Source: Vibrio aphrogenes (lineage in GTDB: Bacteria; Pseudomonadota; Gammaproteobacteria; Enterobacterales; Vibrionaceae). Taken from it: DNA of 64,000 bases. A program made the position numbers and the translations under genes. Shown here one piece after another: positions 54,205 through 62,493 of this stretch; within the stretch, counting starts at the first letter, position 1; each line of letters starts with the position of its first letter. The notes under the pieces were generated by a model. It did no database searches. It saw only the letters and a list, made by a program, of their open reading frames with translations, and was not told the DNA's origin. The stretch spans positions 806,001 to 870,000 of the forward strand of contig NZ_AP018690.1 of NCBI RefSeq assembly GCF_002157735.2, read 5' to 3'.

Positions 54205-55350
54205 ATGTTTATCAAAAACTCAGGGTCTTTGAAAAATACTGTGTTCGCTGCATCAATGACAGTAACGACTTTGTTGTCGTCTGCGGCATTATTCACTGCA
54301 AACAACGCTTACGCTCAAGATGGCCAACAACTTCATGTCTATAACTGGAGCAGTTACATCGCACCTAATACCATTTCTGACTTTGAAAAAGAAACCGGTA
54401 TTAAAGTGGTTTACGACGTGTTTGATAGTAACGAAGTATTAGAAGCAAAACTTTTAGCTGGCCGCTCTGGTTACGATGTTGTCGTACCTTCTAATAACTT
54501 TTTAGCCAAACAAATTCGTGCGGGAGTCTTCCAAAAGTTAGACCGTTCACAACTGCCTAACTGGAAAAACCTAAACCCAGATTTACTCAATGCATTATCA
54601 CCTAGTGACCCTAACAACCAATACGCGATCCCTTATTTATGGGGCACGATTGGCTTTGCTTATAACGTCGATAAAGTCAAAGCAGCGTTAGGCGCGGATG
54701 ATATGCCTGTCGATTCTTGGGATTTGGTGTTTAATCCACAATACATGGAAAAATTAAAAAGCTGTGGCGTGTCTTTCTTAGATTCTCCAACCGAAATGCT
54801 ACCTGCCGCTTTAAATTATTTAGGCTTGGCAACGGGGTCGCAAAAATCCGAAGACATTAAACAAGCGGAAGCCTTATTTATGTCGATTCGTGATGATGTG
54901 AGCTACTTCCATTCATCTAAATATATTTCGGATTTAGCCAACGGAGATACTTGTGTTGCTGTCGGTTATTCCAATGATTTGTTCATTGCTAAAGATCGTG
55001 CAGAAGAAGCCAACAACGGCAATCGCATTGAATATGTGATCCCAAAAGAAGGCGCTGGCAGTTATTTTGACATGATGGCGATTCCAGCGGATGCACAAAA
55101 TGTAAAAGCGGCACATCAATTCTTGAACTATTTAATGAAGCCTGAAGTGATTGCCAACATTACCAATGACATCCATGCCGCCAATGGTAACCAAGCTGCG
55201 ACACCATTGGTTAAAGATGAAATTCGTAATAACGCAGGGATTTACCCTGACGAAGCAACATTAAAAAATATTTACACCATTACTGATCTGCCAACCAAAG
55301 TACAACGAGTGATGACTCGTACTTGGACCAAGATTAAAACTGGTCGATAA
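54205..55350 (+). CDS. potF: PotF, putrescine-binding periplasmic protein
   Basis: Solute-binding component of the PotFGHI putrescine importer; 381 residues from ATG 54205 (GGGA 7 bases upstream). Signal peptide ending near ANNAYA. The mature part matches E. coli Pot[86 protein letters not shown] and the C-terminal [13 protein letters not shown]. Substrate is likely putrescine; the ligand pocket was not checked residue by residue. Separated from potG by a terminator. Confidence 0.93.
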   Translation: MFIKNSGSLKNTVFAASMTVTTLLSSAALFTANNAYAQDGQQLHVYNWSSYIAPNTISDFEKETGIKVVYDVFDSNEVLEAKLLAGRSGYDVVVPSNNFLAKQIRAGVFQKLDRSQLPNWKNLNPDLLNALSPSDPNNQYAIPYLWGTIGFAYNVDKVKAALGADDMPVDSWDLVFNPQYMEKLKSCGVSFLDSPTEMLPAALNYLGLATGSQKSEDIKQAEALFMSIRDDVSYFHSSKYISDLANGDTCVAVGYSNDLFIAKDRAEEANNGNRIEYVIPKEGAGSYFDMMAIPADAQNVKAAHQFLNYLMKPEVIANITNDIHAANGNQAATPLVKDEIRNNAGIYPDEATLKNIYTITDLPTKVQRVMTRTWTKIKTGR

Positions 55351-55375
55351 CGCCTTAAAGTGGATTGTTTTATTT

Positions 55376-55408
55376 GGCGTCTAGGAGCGTAAGCCCAGAC
55401 GCCTTTTT
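55376..55408 (+). terminator. Internal terminator between potF and potG
   Basis: GGCGTCT, 14-base loop, AGACGCC then TTTTTA. It lies 25 bases after potF and 21 before potG in an otherwise tight operon, and should make potF mRNA more abundant than potGHI mRNA by partial termination. Confidence 0.85.
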
Positions 55409-55429
55409 ATTTTAAGAAGAGAGTTTCAC

Positions 55430-56581
55430 ATGGTCATCACTTCTAGTGCCTACAAAAAAGCTTTAGAACGCCAATCTAAACCAAAAGAAATCTTGGTCAA
55501 AATTGATCGCGTGAGTAAGCAATTCGATGACACGCTGGCGGTAGACAACGTATCCCTTACCATCAATAAAGGAGAAATCTTTTCTCTGTTAGGTGGCTCA
55601 GGCTCTGGTAAATCAACCTTATTGCGTATGTTGGCAGGGTTTGAAAAGCCAACCGAAGGGCGAATTATTTTAGACGGTGTCGACATTACCGACATGGCAC
55701 CCTACGACCGCCCTATTAATATGATGTTCCAATCTTATGCTTTGTTTCCGCACATGAGCGTAGAACAAAACATTGCCTTTGGTTTAAAGCAAGATGCCTT
55801 ACCAAAAGAGGAAATCAAAGCGCGTGTTGATGAAATGCTAAGACTGGTGCACATGACCCAATACGCCAAGCGTAAGCCGCATCAATTGTCAGGCGGCCAA
55901 CGTCAACGTGTGGCTTTGGCACGTTCACTCGCTAAACGTCCAAAATTATTATTGTTGGATGAACCTATGGGAGCGCTGGATAAAAAATTACGCTCACAAA
56001 TGCAGTTGGAATTGGTGGAAATCATCGAACGTGTCGGCGTGACCTGTGTCATGGTTACCCACGATCAAGAAGAAGCCATGACCATGTCACAACGTGTGGC
56101 GATCATGCACTTAGGTTGCATTGAGCAAATTGGTAGCCCAATGGACATTTATGAAACGCCCGTCAACCGTTTAGTGTGTGAGTTTATCGGTAACGTGAAC
56201 TTGTTTGATGGCATGTTGGTGGAAGATGACCTCGACCACGCCACCATTGCGTGTGTGGACTTACCCCAACCGATTTATGTGGGGCACGGCATCAGCACTC
56301 AAGCCGAAAACAAACGAGTGACCTATGCATTGCGTCCTGAAAAGATGCTGATCAGCACCACATTGCCTGATGACTTAGATCACCCAGAATTTAACTGGAC
56401 CACGGGCAAAGTGTACGACATCGCTTATTTAGGCGGTTCATCGGTATATCACATTCAATTGCCATCAGGAAAAATTGTCCAAGCCTTTATCGCGAATGCG
56501 GTAAGACACGTCAAACGCCCGACTTGGGAAGATGAAGTGTTCTTATATTGGGAAGACGATAGTGGCGTTGTGCTGCAATAA
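55430..56581 (+). CDS. potG: PotG, putrescine importer ATPase
   Basis: ABC ATPase of 383 residues. Walker A GGSGSGKST (about residue 54), Q-loop MMFQSYALFPHMSVEQN, signature LSGGQRQR, Walker B LLLLDEPMGALD, switch His in VTHDQEEAMTMS, and a C-terminal TOBE domain (RPEKMLI). This is the CUT1-like/polyamine subgroup. AGAGAG precedes the ATG. Confidence 0.95.
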   Translation: MVITSSAYKKALERQSKPKEILVKIDRVSKQFDDTLAVDNVSLTINKGEIFSLLGGSGSGKSTLLRMLAGFEKPTEGRIILDGVDITDMAPYDRPINMMFQSYALFPHMSVEQNIAFGLKQDALPKEEIKARVDEMLRLVHMTQYAKRKPHQLSGGQRQRVALARSLAKRPKLLLLDEPMGALDKKLRSQMQLELVEIIERVGVTCVMVTHDQEEAMTMSQRVAIMHLGCIEQIGSPMDIYETPVNRLVCEFIGNVNLFDGMLVEDDLDHATIACVDLPQPIYVGHGISTQAENKRVTYALRPEKMLISTTLPDDLDHPEFNWTTGKVYDIAYLGGSSVYHIQLPSGKIVQAFIANAVRHVKRPTWEDEVFLYWEDDSGVVLQ

Positions 56582-56625
56582 CCAACGTTATATTGAATGA
56601 CTCTGTGAATATGAGTGGTAACAAC

Positions 56626-57600
56626 ATGATGCAAAACAGCGTGAATACACACCAAGCGCAAGCTAAGGTTCAAACGCTCAAGCCAACTCGTGCCAACAGG
56701 TGTAAAAGCTGGCAGTTGGATAAAAAAATTGGCCGTAAATTGGTGATTGGACTGCCGTTTTTCTGGTTGCTGATCTTTTTCTTATTGCCATTTGTGATCG
56801 TACTTAAGATCAGCTTTTCAATGGCCGATGTGGCGATCCCACCTTATACCGAGCTAGTTAGTTGGGCTGACGATCAAGTCACCATCTTACTGAATATGGC
56901 CAACTACTTGTTGCTTGGAGAAGATGAACTCTATCTTGCAGCTTATTTAAGTTCGCTCAAAATGGCGTTCATCAGCACCTTTGCCTGCTTGCTGGTGGGC
57001 TACCCAATGGCCTATGCCATCGCTCGTGCAAAAAAGGAAACGCAAACGCTGTTGCTGTTGCTGATCATGATGCCGACTTGGACGGCCATTTTAATCCGCG
57101 TGTACGCTTGGATGGGGATTTTAAGTAATAACGGTTTATTAAATGGCTTTTTAATGCAAGTAGGATTCATTGACACTCCTTTGCATATTTTGAACACCGA
57201 TTTGGCGGTCTATATAGGTATTGTCTATTCCTACTTACCATTTATGGTGCTGCCACTGTACGCCAATTTGTCAAAACACGATCAAAGCTTATTAGAAGCC
57301 GCCTCTGATTTAGGTTGCCGTAATGTCTCAAGCTTTTGGCAAATCACCGTGCCACTTTCAAAAGGTGGCATTATTGCAGGCTGCATGTTGGTGTTTATTC
57401 CGGTAGTGGGTGAGTTTGTGATCCCCGAATTATTAGGTGGTCCTGATACTTTAATGATTGGCCGAGTGTTATGGCAAGAGTTTTTCAATAACCGTGATTG
57501 GCCTGTTGCGGCGGCATTGGCAGTCGTGATGTTGGTGGTCTTAATGATCCCAATTATTTTCTTTAACCGTACTCACGCAAAAGAATTGCAAGGCAAGTAA
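56626..57600 (+). CDS. potH: PotH, putrescine importer permease 1
   Basis: Six-helix binding-protein-dependent permease. ATG 56626, 324 residues, is a choice: GAGTGG lies 7 bases upstream, but in-frame ATGs at 56611 and 56629 and a TTG at 56593 are possible. The EAA loop, which contacts PotG, is seen as LLEAASDLGCRNVSSFWQITVPLSKGGI. N-terminal hydrophilic stretch of about 35 residues, then helices beginning VIGLPFFWLLIFFLLPF. Confidence 0.92.
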   Translation: MMQNSVNTHQAQAKVQTLKPTRANRCKSWQLDKKIGRKLVIGLPFFWLLIFFLLPFVIVLKISFSMADVAIPPYTELVSWADDQVTILLNMANYLLLGEDELYLAAYLSSLKMAFISTFACLLVGYPMAYAIARAKKETQTLLLLLIMMPTWTAILIRVYAWMGILSNNGLLNGFLMQVGFIDTPLHILNTDLAVYIGIVYSYLPFMVLPLYANLSKHDQSLLEAASDLGCRNVSSFWQITVPLSKGGIIAGCMLVFIPVVGEFVIPELLGGPDTLMIGRVLWQEFFNNRDWPVAAALAVVMLVVLMIPIIFFNRTHAKELQGK

Positions 57601-57609
57601 GGAATGACA

Positions 57610-58452
57610 ATGAAACGTTTTGGTTTCGCAAATATCATGTTGATTATTGGGTTGGTTTTTATCTATCTACCGCTGATTATCATGGTGATTTACTCTTTTA
57701 ATGCCTCAAAGCTGGTAACGGTCTGGGGCGGTTGGTCGACCCAATGGTATAGCAGCTTATGGGATAATACCCAATTAATGGGTTCGGTATTTCGCTCGCT
57801 ACAAATTGCGTTCTGTACCGCTATTTCTGCGGTTGCGATTGGGACGATGGCCGCCTTTGTATTAACCCGTATTCCACGCTTTCATGGGAAAGGCTTGCTA
57901 GGCGGTATGGTCACGGCACCTTTGGTGATGCCAGAGGTGATTACTGGCCTGTCATTACTGCTCTTATTTGTCGCGATGAATAACGTCATTGGTTGGCCAG
58001 TTGAACGAGGTATGATGACTATTTGGATTGCACATACTACCTTTACCAGCTCCTATGTGGCTATTTTGGTCTCGTCTCGGTTACGTGAATTAGACATTTC
58101 AATGGAAGAAGCGGCCATGGATTTAGGAGCTAAGCCTTGGAAAGTATTTATGCAAATCACCATTCCGATGATCACACCATCACTGGTTGCTGGTGGAATG
58201 ATGGCTTTTGCACTATCACTGGATGATTTAGTGCTTGCCAGTTTTGTATCTGGCCCAGGTTCTACCACTCTGCCAATGGAAATTTTCTCATCGGTACGCT
58301 TAGGCGTAAAACCTGAAATTAACGCCATCGCCAGCCTGATTTTATTGTGCGTCTCTCTGTTTACCTTCACCATGTGGTTTATCATGGCCAGAGCAGAAAA
58401 ACGCCGTAAGAAAGAAATCTATCAAAGTAAAAAGACCCTTTCTGTAGCATAG
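57610..58452 (+). CDS. potI: PotI, putrescine importer permease 2
   Basis: Second six-helix permease of the importer, 280 residues. ATG 57610 is preferred: AAGGA (57599-57603) is 6 bases upstream, while ATG 57604 touches that site. EAA loop: EEAAMDLGAKPWKVFMQITIPMITPSL. Also LSLDDLVLASFVSGPGSTTLPMEIFS, typical of PotI/PotC. Ends the operon before a terminator. Confidence 0.93.
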   Translation: MKRFGFANIMLIIGLVFIYLPLIIMVIYSFNASKLVTVWGGWSTQWYSSLWDNTQLMGSVFRSLQIAFCTAISAVAIGTMAAFVLTRIPRFHGKGLLGGMVTAPLVMPEVITGLSLLLLFVAMNNVIGWPVERGMMTIWIAHTTFTSSYVAILVSSRLRELDISMEEAAMDLGAKPWKVFMQITIPMITPSLVAGGMMAFALSLDDLVLASFVSGPGSTTLPMEIFSSVRLGVKPEINAIASLILLCVSLFTFTMWFIMARAEKRRKKEIYQSKKTLSVA

Positions 58453-58463
58453 CGACCACAAAA

Positions 58464-58503
58464 AAGCTGTATTGACTCATCTCATCAATACAGCTTCTTT
58501 TTT
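58464..58503 (+). terminator. Rho-independent terminator after potI
   Basis: AAGCTGTATTGA, 9-base loop, TCAATACAGCTT then CTTTTTT. Perfect 12-bp stem; the A run on the left allows use for the convergent rnk gene. Confidence 0.93.
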
Positions 58504-58533
58504 ACAACAAGTAAGATCACTCACACCTGTAGA

Positions 58534-58947
58534 TTAAAGTTGAAATTCACCCATACGCTCAGGTTGATAAGTGATTTTCATAATTTTGACGATCAAGCTA
58601 CCACCGCCTGGCTTTGGCCATTCAATTTCCTCTCCAACCGAAAGACCGAGCAACGCGCTGCCAACAGGCGCAAGCACTGAAATCGTTTTACCATCGCCAT
58701 CTACGTCTTTTGGATACACTAAAGTGAGTTCAAAATCTTTATTCGTCGACTCGACACGAAACTGAACGGTTGAGTTCATCGTAACAATCGTTGCTGGAAT
58801 CTCATTGGGCGCAACCACAACCGCACGGCTAAGCTCTTTTTCTAACTCAGCAACGCCTGGAACACTACTTCTCGGTATTGATTCAAGCAAATCATATAAC
58901 CGATCTAAATCTAATGAAGAAATCATTATCTCAGGTCTAAGTTTCAT
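58534..58947 (-). CDS. rnk: Rnk, nucleoside diphosphate kinase regulator, GreA/B-like
   Basis: A 137-residue protein resembling E. coli Rnk: an N-terminal short coiled coil followed by a GreA/GreB C-terminal (FKBP-like) domain with VTMNSTVQFRVES, LVYPKDVDGDGKTISVLAPVGSALLGL and GEEIEWPKPGG. Rnk binds RNA polymerase near the secondary channel. AAATATGAAACTTAGACC start context has no clear ribosome site, but the start is conserved with the family length. Convergent with potI. Confidence 0.9.
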   Translation of the reverse strand: MKLRPEIMISSLDLDRLYDLLESIPRSSVPGVAELEKELSRAVVVAPNEIPATIVTMNSTVQFRVESTNKDFELTLVYPKDVDGDGKTISVLAPVGSALLGLSVGEEIEWPKPGGGSLIVKIMKITYQPERMGEFQL

Positions 58948-59448
58948 ATTTTTCTCACTGACTTCTTGTTTTTAAATACATCCCAAATTGGTAATTCACA
59001 ATGAATAACCAAATACAATCCCTCCATCTTAATCCAATTCCTCCAGCATGGATTCAATAGATATCTCATTCTCAACGATTATTTGTAAGACTTTGAAACA
59101 AAAGAACTTACCAAGAACATAGCCGCAAAAGGCCGTTAACAATAAAAGCCATTCAATTGCAAATTAACACGACAATTCAACGTCATTTATGTGATGAAAA
59201 GAACATTCGTAACCGAAAAGAAAATCGAAATGATCCAACGAAAATTGATTTTGTTACTAGACTTAAAAATAGGAACAAACCTCTTTGCCTATTGTCATAA
59301 AGTTTGTTAGCTTCAATAAAAGTGAAGAGCGAAAATGGCTCAATTAATGGCAGCATTAATGACCACATCGCCATTAACCTTTTCACTCAGGGATAGACAT
59401 CCGAATCGAACTTTTCAAGTTAAAGTTCTTCAACAGAAGGTATTGTGT
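58948..59448. other. Intergenic region between rnk and hpf
   Basis: About 500 bases, AT-rich, with the promoters of two divergent genes. An in-frame extension of hpf up to 59335 has no ribosome site and is not used. Nothing else recognised. Confidence 0.55.
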
Positions 59449-59808
59449 ATGAAAATAAATATCCAAACGCATCATGTTTCTCTCAGCGAAGAATCACGTA
59501 AAGAGATTGAAGGAAAATTCGATAAAATATCTTCACATTTCCCCGATTTAATCAGTTGTGACATCATCATCACCAAACAGCACAACGAGCATCAAGTGGA
59601 AACCTTCAGCAATTATGAAGGGGTAAGGATCTCAGCAAAAGCAGAAGATAAAATCATGTATCCGGCCATTGCAGCTGCGGTAAAAAAACTGGAAACGGGA
59701 TTAAAAAACCGCAAAGGACAACTCAAAGCGGAATTGCATGCCACTCCAACGAGCACAAAACCAGAAATTGCTTCCGATATCATTCAAGAAATGAAACTCG
59801 TCGATTAA
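59449..59808 (+). CDS. hpf: Ribosome hibernation factor, HPF/RaiA family
   Basis: A 119-residue short-form hibernation factor that binds the 30S subunit between A and P sites in stationary phase. ATG 59449 has GAAGG 8 bases upstream. The fold is seen as MKINIQTHHVSLSEESRKEI at the start and VRISAKAEDKIMYPAIAAAV, KKLETGLKNRKGQLK in the second half, with the basic helix. Family assignment is firm, but whether this is the HPF or RaiA type is open; length and tail (IASDIIQEMKLVD) fit neither exactly. Confidence 0.85.
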   Translation: MKINIQTHHVSLSEESRKEIEGKFDKISSHFPDLISCDIIITKQHNEHQVETFSNYEGVRISAKAEDKIMYPAIAAAVKKLETGLKNRKGQLKAELHATPTSTKPEIASDIIQEMKLVD

Positions 59809-59829
59809 TATCGTGTTTTGTCTCACTAA

Positions 59830-59857
59830 AAAACGAGCCTACTATGGCTCGTTTTTA
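59830..59857 (+). terminator. Bidirectional terminator after hpf
   Basis: AAAACGAGCC, loop TACTAT, GGCTCGTTTT then T. Shared with the convergent gene at 59885. Confidence 0.92.
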
Positions 59858-59884
59858 GTTTCTGATACAGGGTATTTTATGGTG

Positions 59885-60511
59885 TTATTGGCGAGTCAGA
59901 AGCAATTTTAACCCTAATGCAACCATAGCCCCGCCTAACACTCTATCTATCCAATGGCCGCATTGCTTAAATTTCTGATTGATAGTTGGACGAGATAACA
60001 ACATCACAATAAACGCAAACCAGCCAAACTGCAGCATCATGATCCACACACCATAAATGGCAATTTGTTGAATTGGCATCTCGGCAGATAACACTAAGGT
60101 AAATAACGATACAAAATAAATTGGCGCTTTGGGGTTTAAGGCGTTACACAAAAAGCCAATGCCAATCATTTTCTTGGCTGATTTAGTTGTCACCACCGCT
60201 GTTGTTACATTGTGTGTGCTACTCGCTTTGGCTTTCAATCCTTGCCAACCCAAATAAATTAAATACCCACCACCGAGTATCTTAATCACCCACAACAAAC
60301 TGCTGGAGTTTGCGATCACCGCAGCTAGCCCAAAAGCGGAATATAAGATATGAATCGATAGGCCAAGAGCAATCCCAACGCTGCATAATAGCCCTGCTCG
60401 TTTACCATTGGTTAAGGTTTGTTGGGAGACGAGAATAAAGTCCGGCCCCGGTGAAGCGGCAGCCAATAAGTGTATCGAGGTAATTAATAACAAACCATGC
60501 CACAATTCCAT
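59885..60511 (-). CDS. LysE/RhtB family amino acid exporter
   Basis: A 208-residue exporter with six helices. ATG 60511 (AAGGAG 9 bases upstream) is used; an upstream in-frame ATG at 60580 would add 23 residues ahead of the ribosome site. The family motif AAASPGPDFILVSQQTLTNGKRAGL is split over about residues 15-42, and the later GFLCNALNPKAPIYFVS is typical of RhtB proteins. Exports an amino acid such as threonine or homoserine lactone in relatives; substrate unknown here. Confidence 0.9.
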   Translation of the reverse strand: MELWHGLLLITSIHLLAAASPGPDFILVSQQTLTNGKRAGLLCSVGIALGLSIHILYSAFGLAAVIANSSSLLWVIKILGGGYLIYLGWQGLKAKASSTHNVTTAVVTTKSAKKMIGIGFLCNALNPKAPIYFVSLFTLVLSAEMPIQQIAIYGVWIMMLQFGWFAFIVMLLSRPTINQKFKQCGHWIDRVLGGAMVALGLKLLLTRQ

Positions 60512-60691
60512 TTGCTTGTTCTCCTTAACATAATTGCTCACTAAGATAACCACGTATCCAGTGATAAATTGACAAATCAATATGGTGTATCAAAAAGCTT
60601 TGATATGAGTATCGTCAGACTAAGACGGTCTAATCAGCTATAAGGTCAGCGTATAAAATGACGGTCCTTCGTCATGAGGTCACTGTCGTGA

Positions 60692-61036
60692 TTATTTCTT
60701 CATTAAATCTTTGAGGTTCGCAAACGGATTATGAGTGGCCGCTTTGTGCTCATCTTCTTGTGGCGTGGTGTCACTGCCATATAAGTCATGTTCTAAATAT
60801 TTAGAATGCTCATGATCGTGGCAATACAGGCATAATAATTCCCAGTTACTGCCATCTTCTGGGTTATTAGTATGGTCATGATCGCGATGATGTACGGTTA
60901 ATTCCCGCAAATTAGAATACACAAATTCTCGCGCACATTTGCCACACACCCAAGGGTAGAGTTTAAGTGCTTTTTCACGATAGCCGCTTTCTTTGCGCGC
61001 ATAACTAGCACTAGTGCCATAAAAGTCCGATGCCAT
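60692..61036 (-). CDS. yajD: YajD, HNH nuclease-family protein
   Basis: A 114-residue protein nearly identical in form to E. coli YajD: SGYREKALKLYPWVCGKC, REFVYSNLRELTVHHRDHDH and NWELLCLYCHDHEHSKYLE. The HNH motif (HHRDHDH...N...H) and four Cys in CxxC pairs for zinc are intact. Function is not established; the nuclease role is inferred from the motif. Ends at its own promoter gap; single gene. Confidence 0.93.
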   Translation of the reverse strand: MASDFYGTSASYARKESGYREKALKLYPWVCGKCAREFVYSNLRELTVHHRDHDHTNNPEDGSNWELLCLYCHDHEHSKYLEHDLYGSDTTPQEDEHKAATHNPFANLKDLMKK

Positions 61037-61122
61037 AATCTTGCCTATGTTTCTGTGATTGTTTCGTTAACCCAATATACGCTTATTTACACTGTAAAGT
61101 GAACCGTTCGCCACTCAATTTA

Positions 61123-61782
61123 TTAATCTGGAATAGTAATAATGCCGAGTTGCTCTAACAACATCTCTTGTTGCCACTGACAAATCATCGCGCCTTGTAA
61201 ACTCACACGACGAATATCCAAACCATCTAATTCAATGTGTGACAAGTTACAGCTTTTCCAATTCGCTTGAGGCCATTGTTCCTGAGAAAACTCTCCGCGG
61301 CTTAGATCCGAACCTTCAAATGAAACCCCATGCAGATTCGCTCCACGCCAACGATTCTCGTATAAATCACATTTTTCCAATTTTTGATTTTCCAAATTCG
61401 CATAAGATAAATCGCACTGCGTCATATACAGAGAACAAAAATAGGTATTATGAGTAATGTAATTGGCAAATAAGGTACGTACAAAGCTCGCCCCTTTTAA
61501 CATACAATGACGAAACTCGGCACCAAAAGCGCTCGCCCCATCAAAATTCGCCATACTCAAATTACATTGCTTAAAACTGGCATCATTAAGTTTGGCATAA
61601 GCAAAGTTACACCCAAGCACATCACCAGACTCAATAAAAACACAATCAATAAATTGCGCATCGCTTAGATCGCTGCGAGAAAAATCACATTGATAAAAGT
61701 GACAATGTTGAAAAACCTGTCCACTCAAAGCTTGGTTTGAGAAATCGTGATGCTGGTAATGTTGATGAGTCTGTTGTGTCAT
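61123..61782 (-). CDS. qnr: Qnr-type pentapeptide repeat protein
   Basis: Right-handed beta-helix mimic of DNA that protects gyrase and topoisomerase IV from quinolones. 219 residues, close to the 218 of known Qnr proteins. Successive A(D/N)LXX-type pentapeptides run through the protein, interrupted by loops as in Qnr; close matches to QnrA-type segments include HFYQCDFSRSDLSDA, FIESGDVLGCNFAYA, GSDLSRGEFS and the C-terminal EQLGIITIPD. ATG 61782 is used; a TTG start at 61863 would add 27 residues encoded by a heptamer array. Downstream of a csp gene, same strand, with a terminator between. Resistance level cannot be told from sequence. Confidence 0.9.
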   Translation of the reverse strand: MTQQTHQHYQHHDFSNQALSGQVFQHCHFYQCDFSRSDLSDAQFIDCVFIESGDVLGCNFAYAKLNDASFKQCNLSMANFDGASAFGAEFRHCMLKGASFVRTLFANYITHNTYFCSLYMTQCDLSYANLENQKLEKCDLYENRWRGANLHGVSFEGSDLSRGEFSQEQWPQANWKSCNLSHIELDGLDIRRVSLQGAMICQWQQEMLLEQLGIITIPD

Positions 61783-61783
61783 A

Positions 61784-61830
61784 GCTCGTTGCTCGTTGCT
61801 CGTTGCTCGTTGCTCGTTGCTCGTTGCTCG
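61784..61830 (-). repeat. GCTCGTT heptamer array touching the qnr start codon
   Basis: Six full units and a five-base partial of GCTCGTT (AACGAGC on the coding strand), ending one base before the qnr ATG. The array replaces the region where a ribosome site should be; the only SD-like string is GAG inside each unit. Confidence 0.96.
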
Positions 61831-61863
61831 AGAAAATGTCTGAAAGGAAAATAATGGCAACAA

Positions 61864-61889
61864 AAAAGCCGCAACAAGTGCGGCTTTTT
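61864..61889. terminator. Terminator between csp and qnr
   Basis: AAAAGCCGCA, loop ACAAG, TGCGGCTTTT with T runs on both strands. On the minus strand it ends the csp transcript about 80 bases before qnr. Confidence 0.92.
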
Positions 61890-61912
61890 CTTAATTCGGT
61901 ATCAGTACTTAA

Positions 61913-62122
61913 TTATAGTACTTCAACGTTTGCAGCTTGAGGGCCTTTTTGACCTTGCTCAACTTCAAACGCTACTTTTTGGCCTTCAGCTAGAGTGCGG
62001 AAACCTTCACCTGTGATAGCACGGAAGTGAACAAATACGTCTGCGCCGCCATTCTCTTGAGTGATGAAACCGAAACCTTTCTCTTCGTTAAACCACTTAA
62101 CTGTACCAGTTGTCTTAGACAT
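61913..62122 (-). CDS. Cold-shock protein of the CspA family
   Basis: A 69-residue OB-fold RNA chaperone. RNP1 is KGFGFIT and RNP2 is VFVHF, and the rest ([29 protein letters not shown]) is standard. AGGA lies 7 bases before the ATG. At least 100 untranslated bases appear to precede it, in line with the long leaders of cold-inducible csp genes, but I cannot place the promoter. qnr follows on the same strand beyond a terminator. Confidence 0.94.
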   Translation of the reverse strand: MSKTTGTVKWFNEEKGFGFITQENGGADVFVHFRAITGEGFRTLAEGQKVAFEVEQGQKGPQAANVEVL

Positions 62123-62435
62123 GGGTAAATCCTATAAATATTTTTTACTAATCAATTACGCTTGTTGCGTGTTATAGCCGGGAATAGAGTTACTTAAGTG
62201 AGGGTACTTCTAAAGGAAACACTTCATGACACAGACTGGTATATGGTATAGCAGGTGTTGCGAAGACTTTTAAAGCAAATTTCAAATAAATAGGTCCGTT
62301 TCAGGCCGTGTTTAAAGATACGCGGGTTTTTCAGTGTTGTATAGAGATATTTTTAAAAACTTGATCTAAGTGGCTTTAATTTATTTCAATCTCTCTTAAC
62401 TGGCTATTTTTCTTGACGAAATGGCTTTTTTAGAT

Positions 62436-62469
62436 ACAAAAAGCCCCCACATTGCACCTGTGAGGGCTT
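62436..62469 (-). terminator. Terminator after putP
   Basis: Minus strand: AAGCCCTCACA, 7-base loop, TGTGGGGGCTT then TTTTG, with one mismatch. Lies 25 bases after the putP stop codon. Confidence 0.88.
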
Positions 62470-62493
62470 AAAAGTTAGTAGCGATAATGTCGA

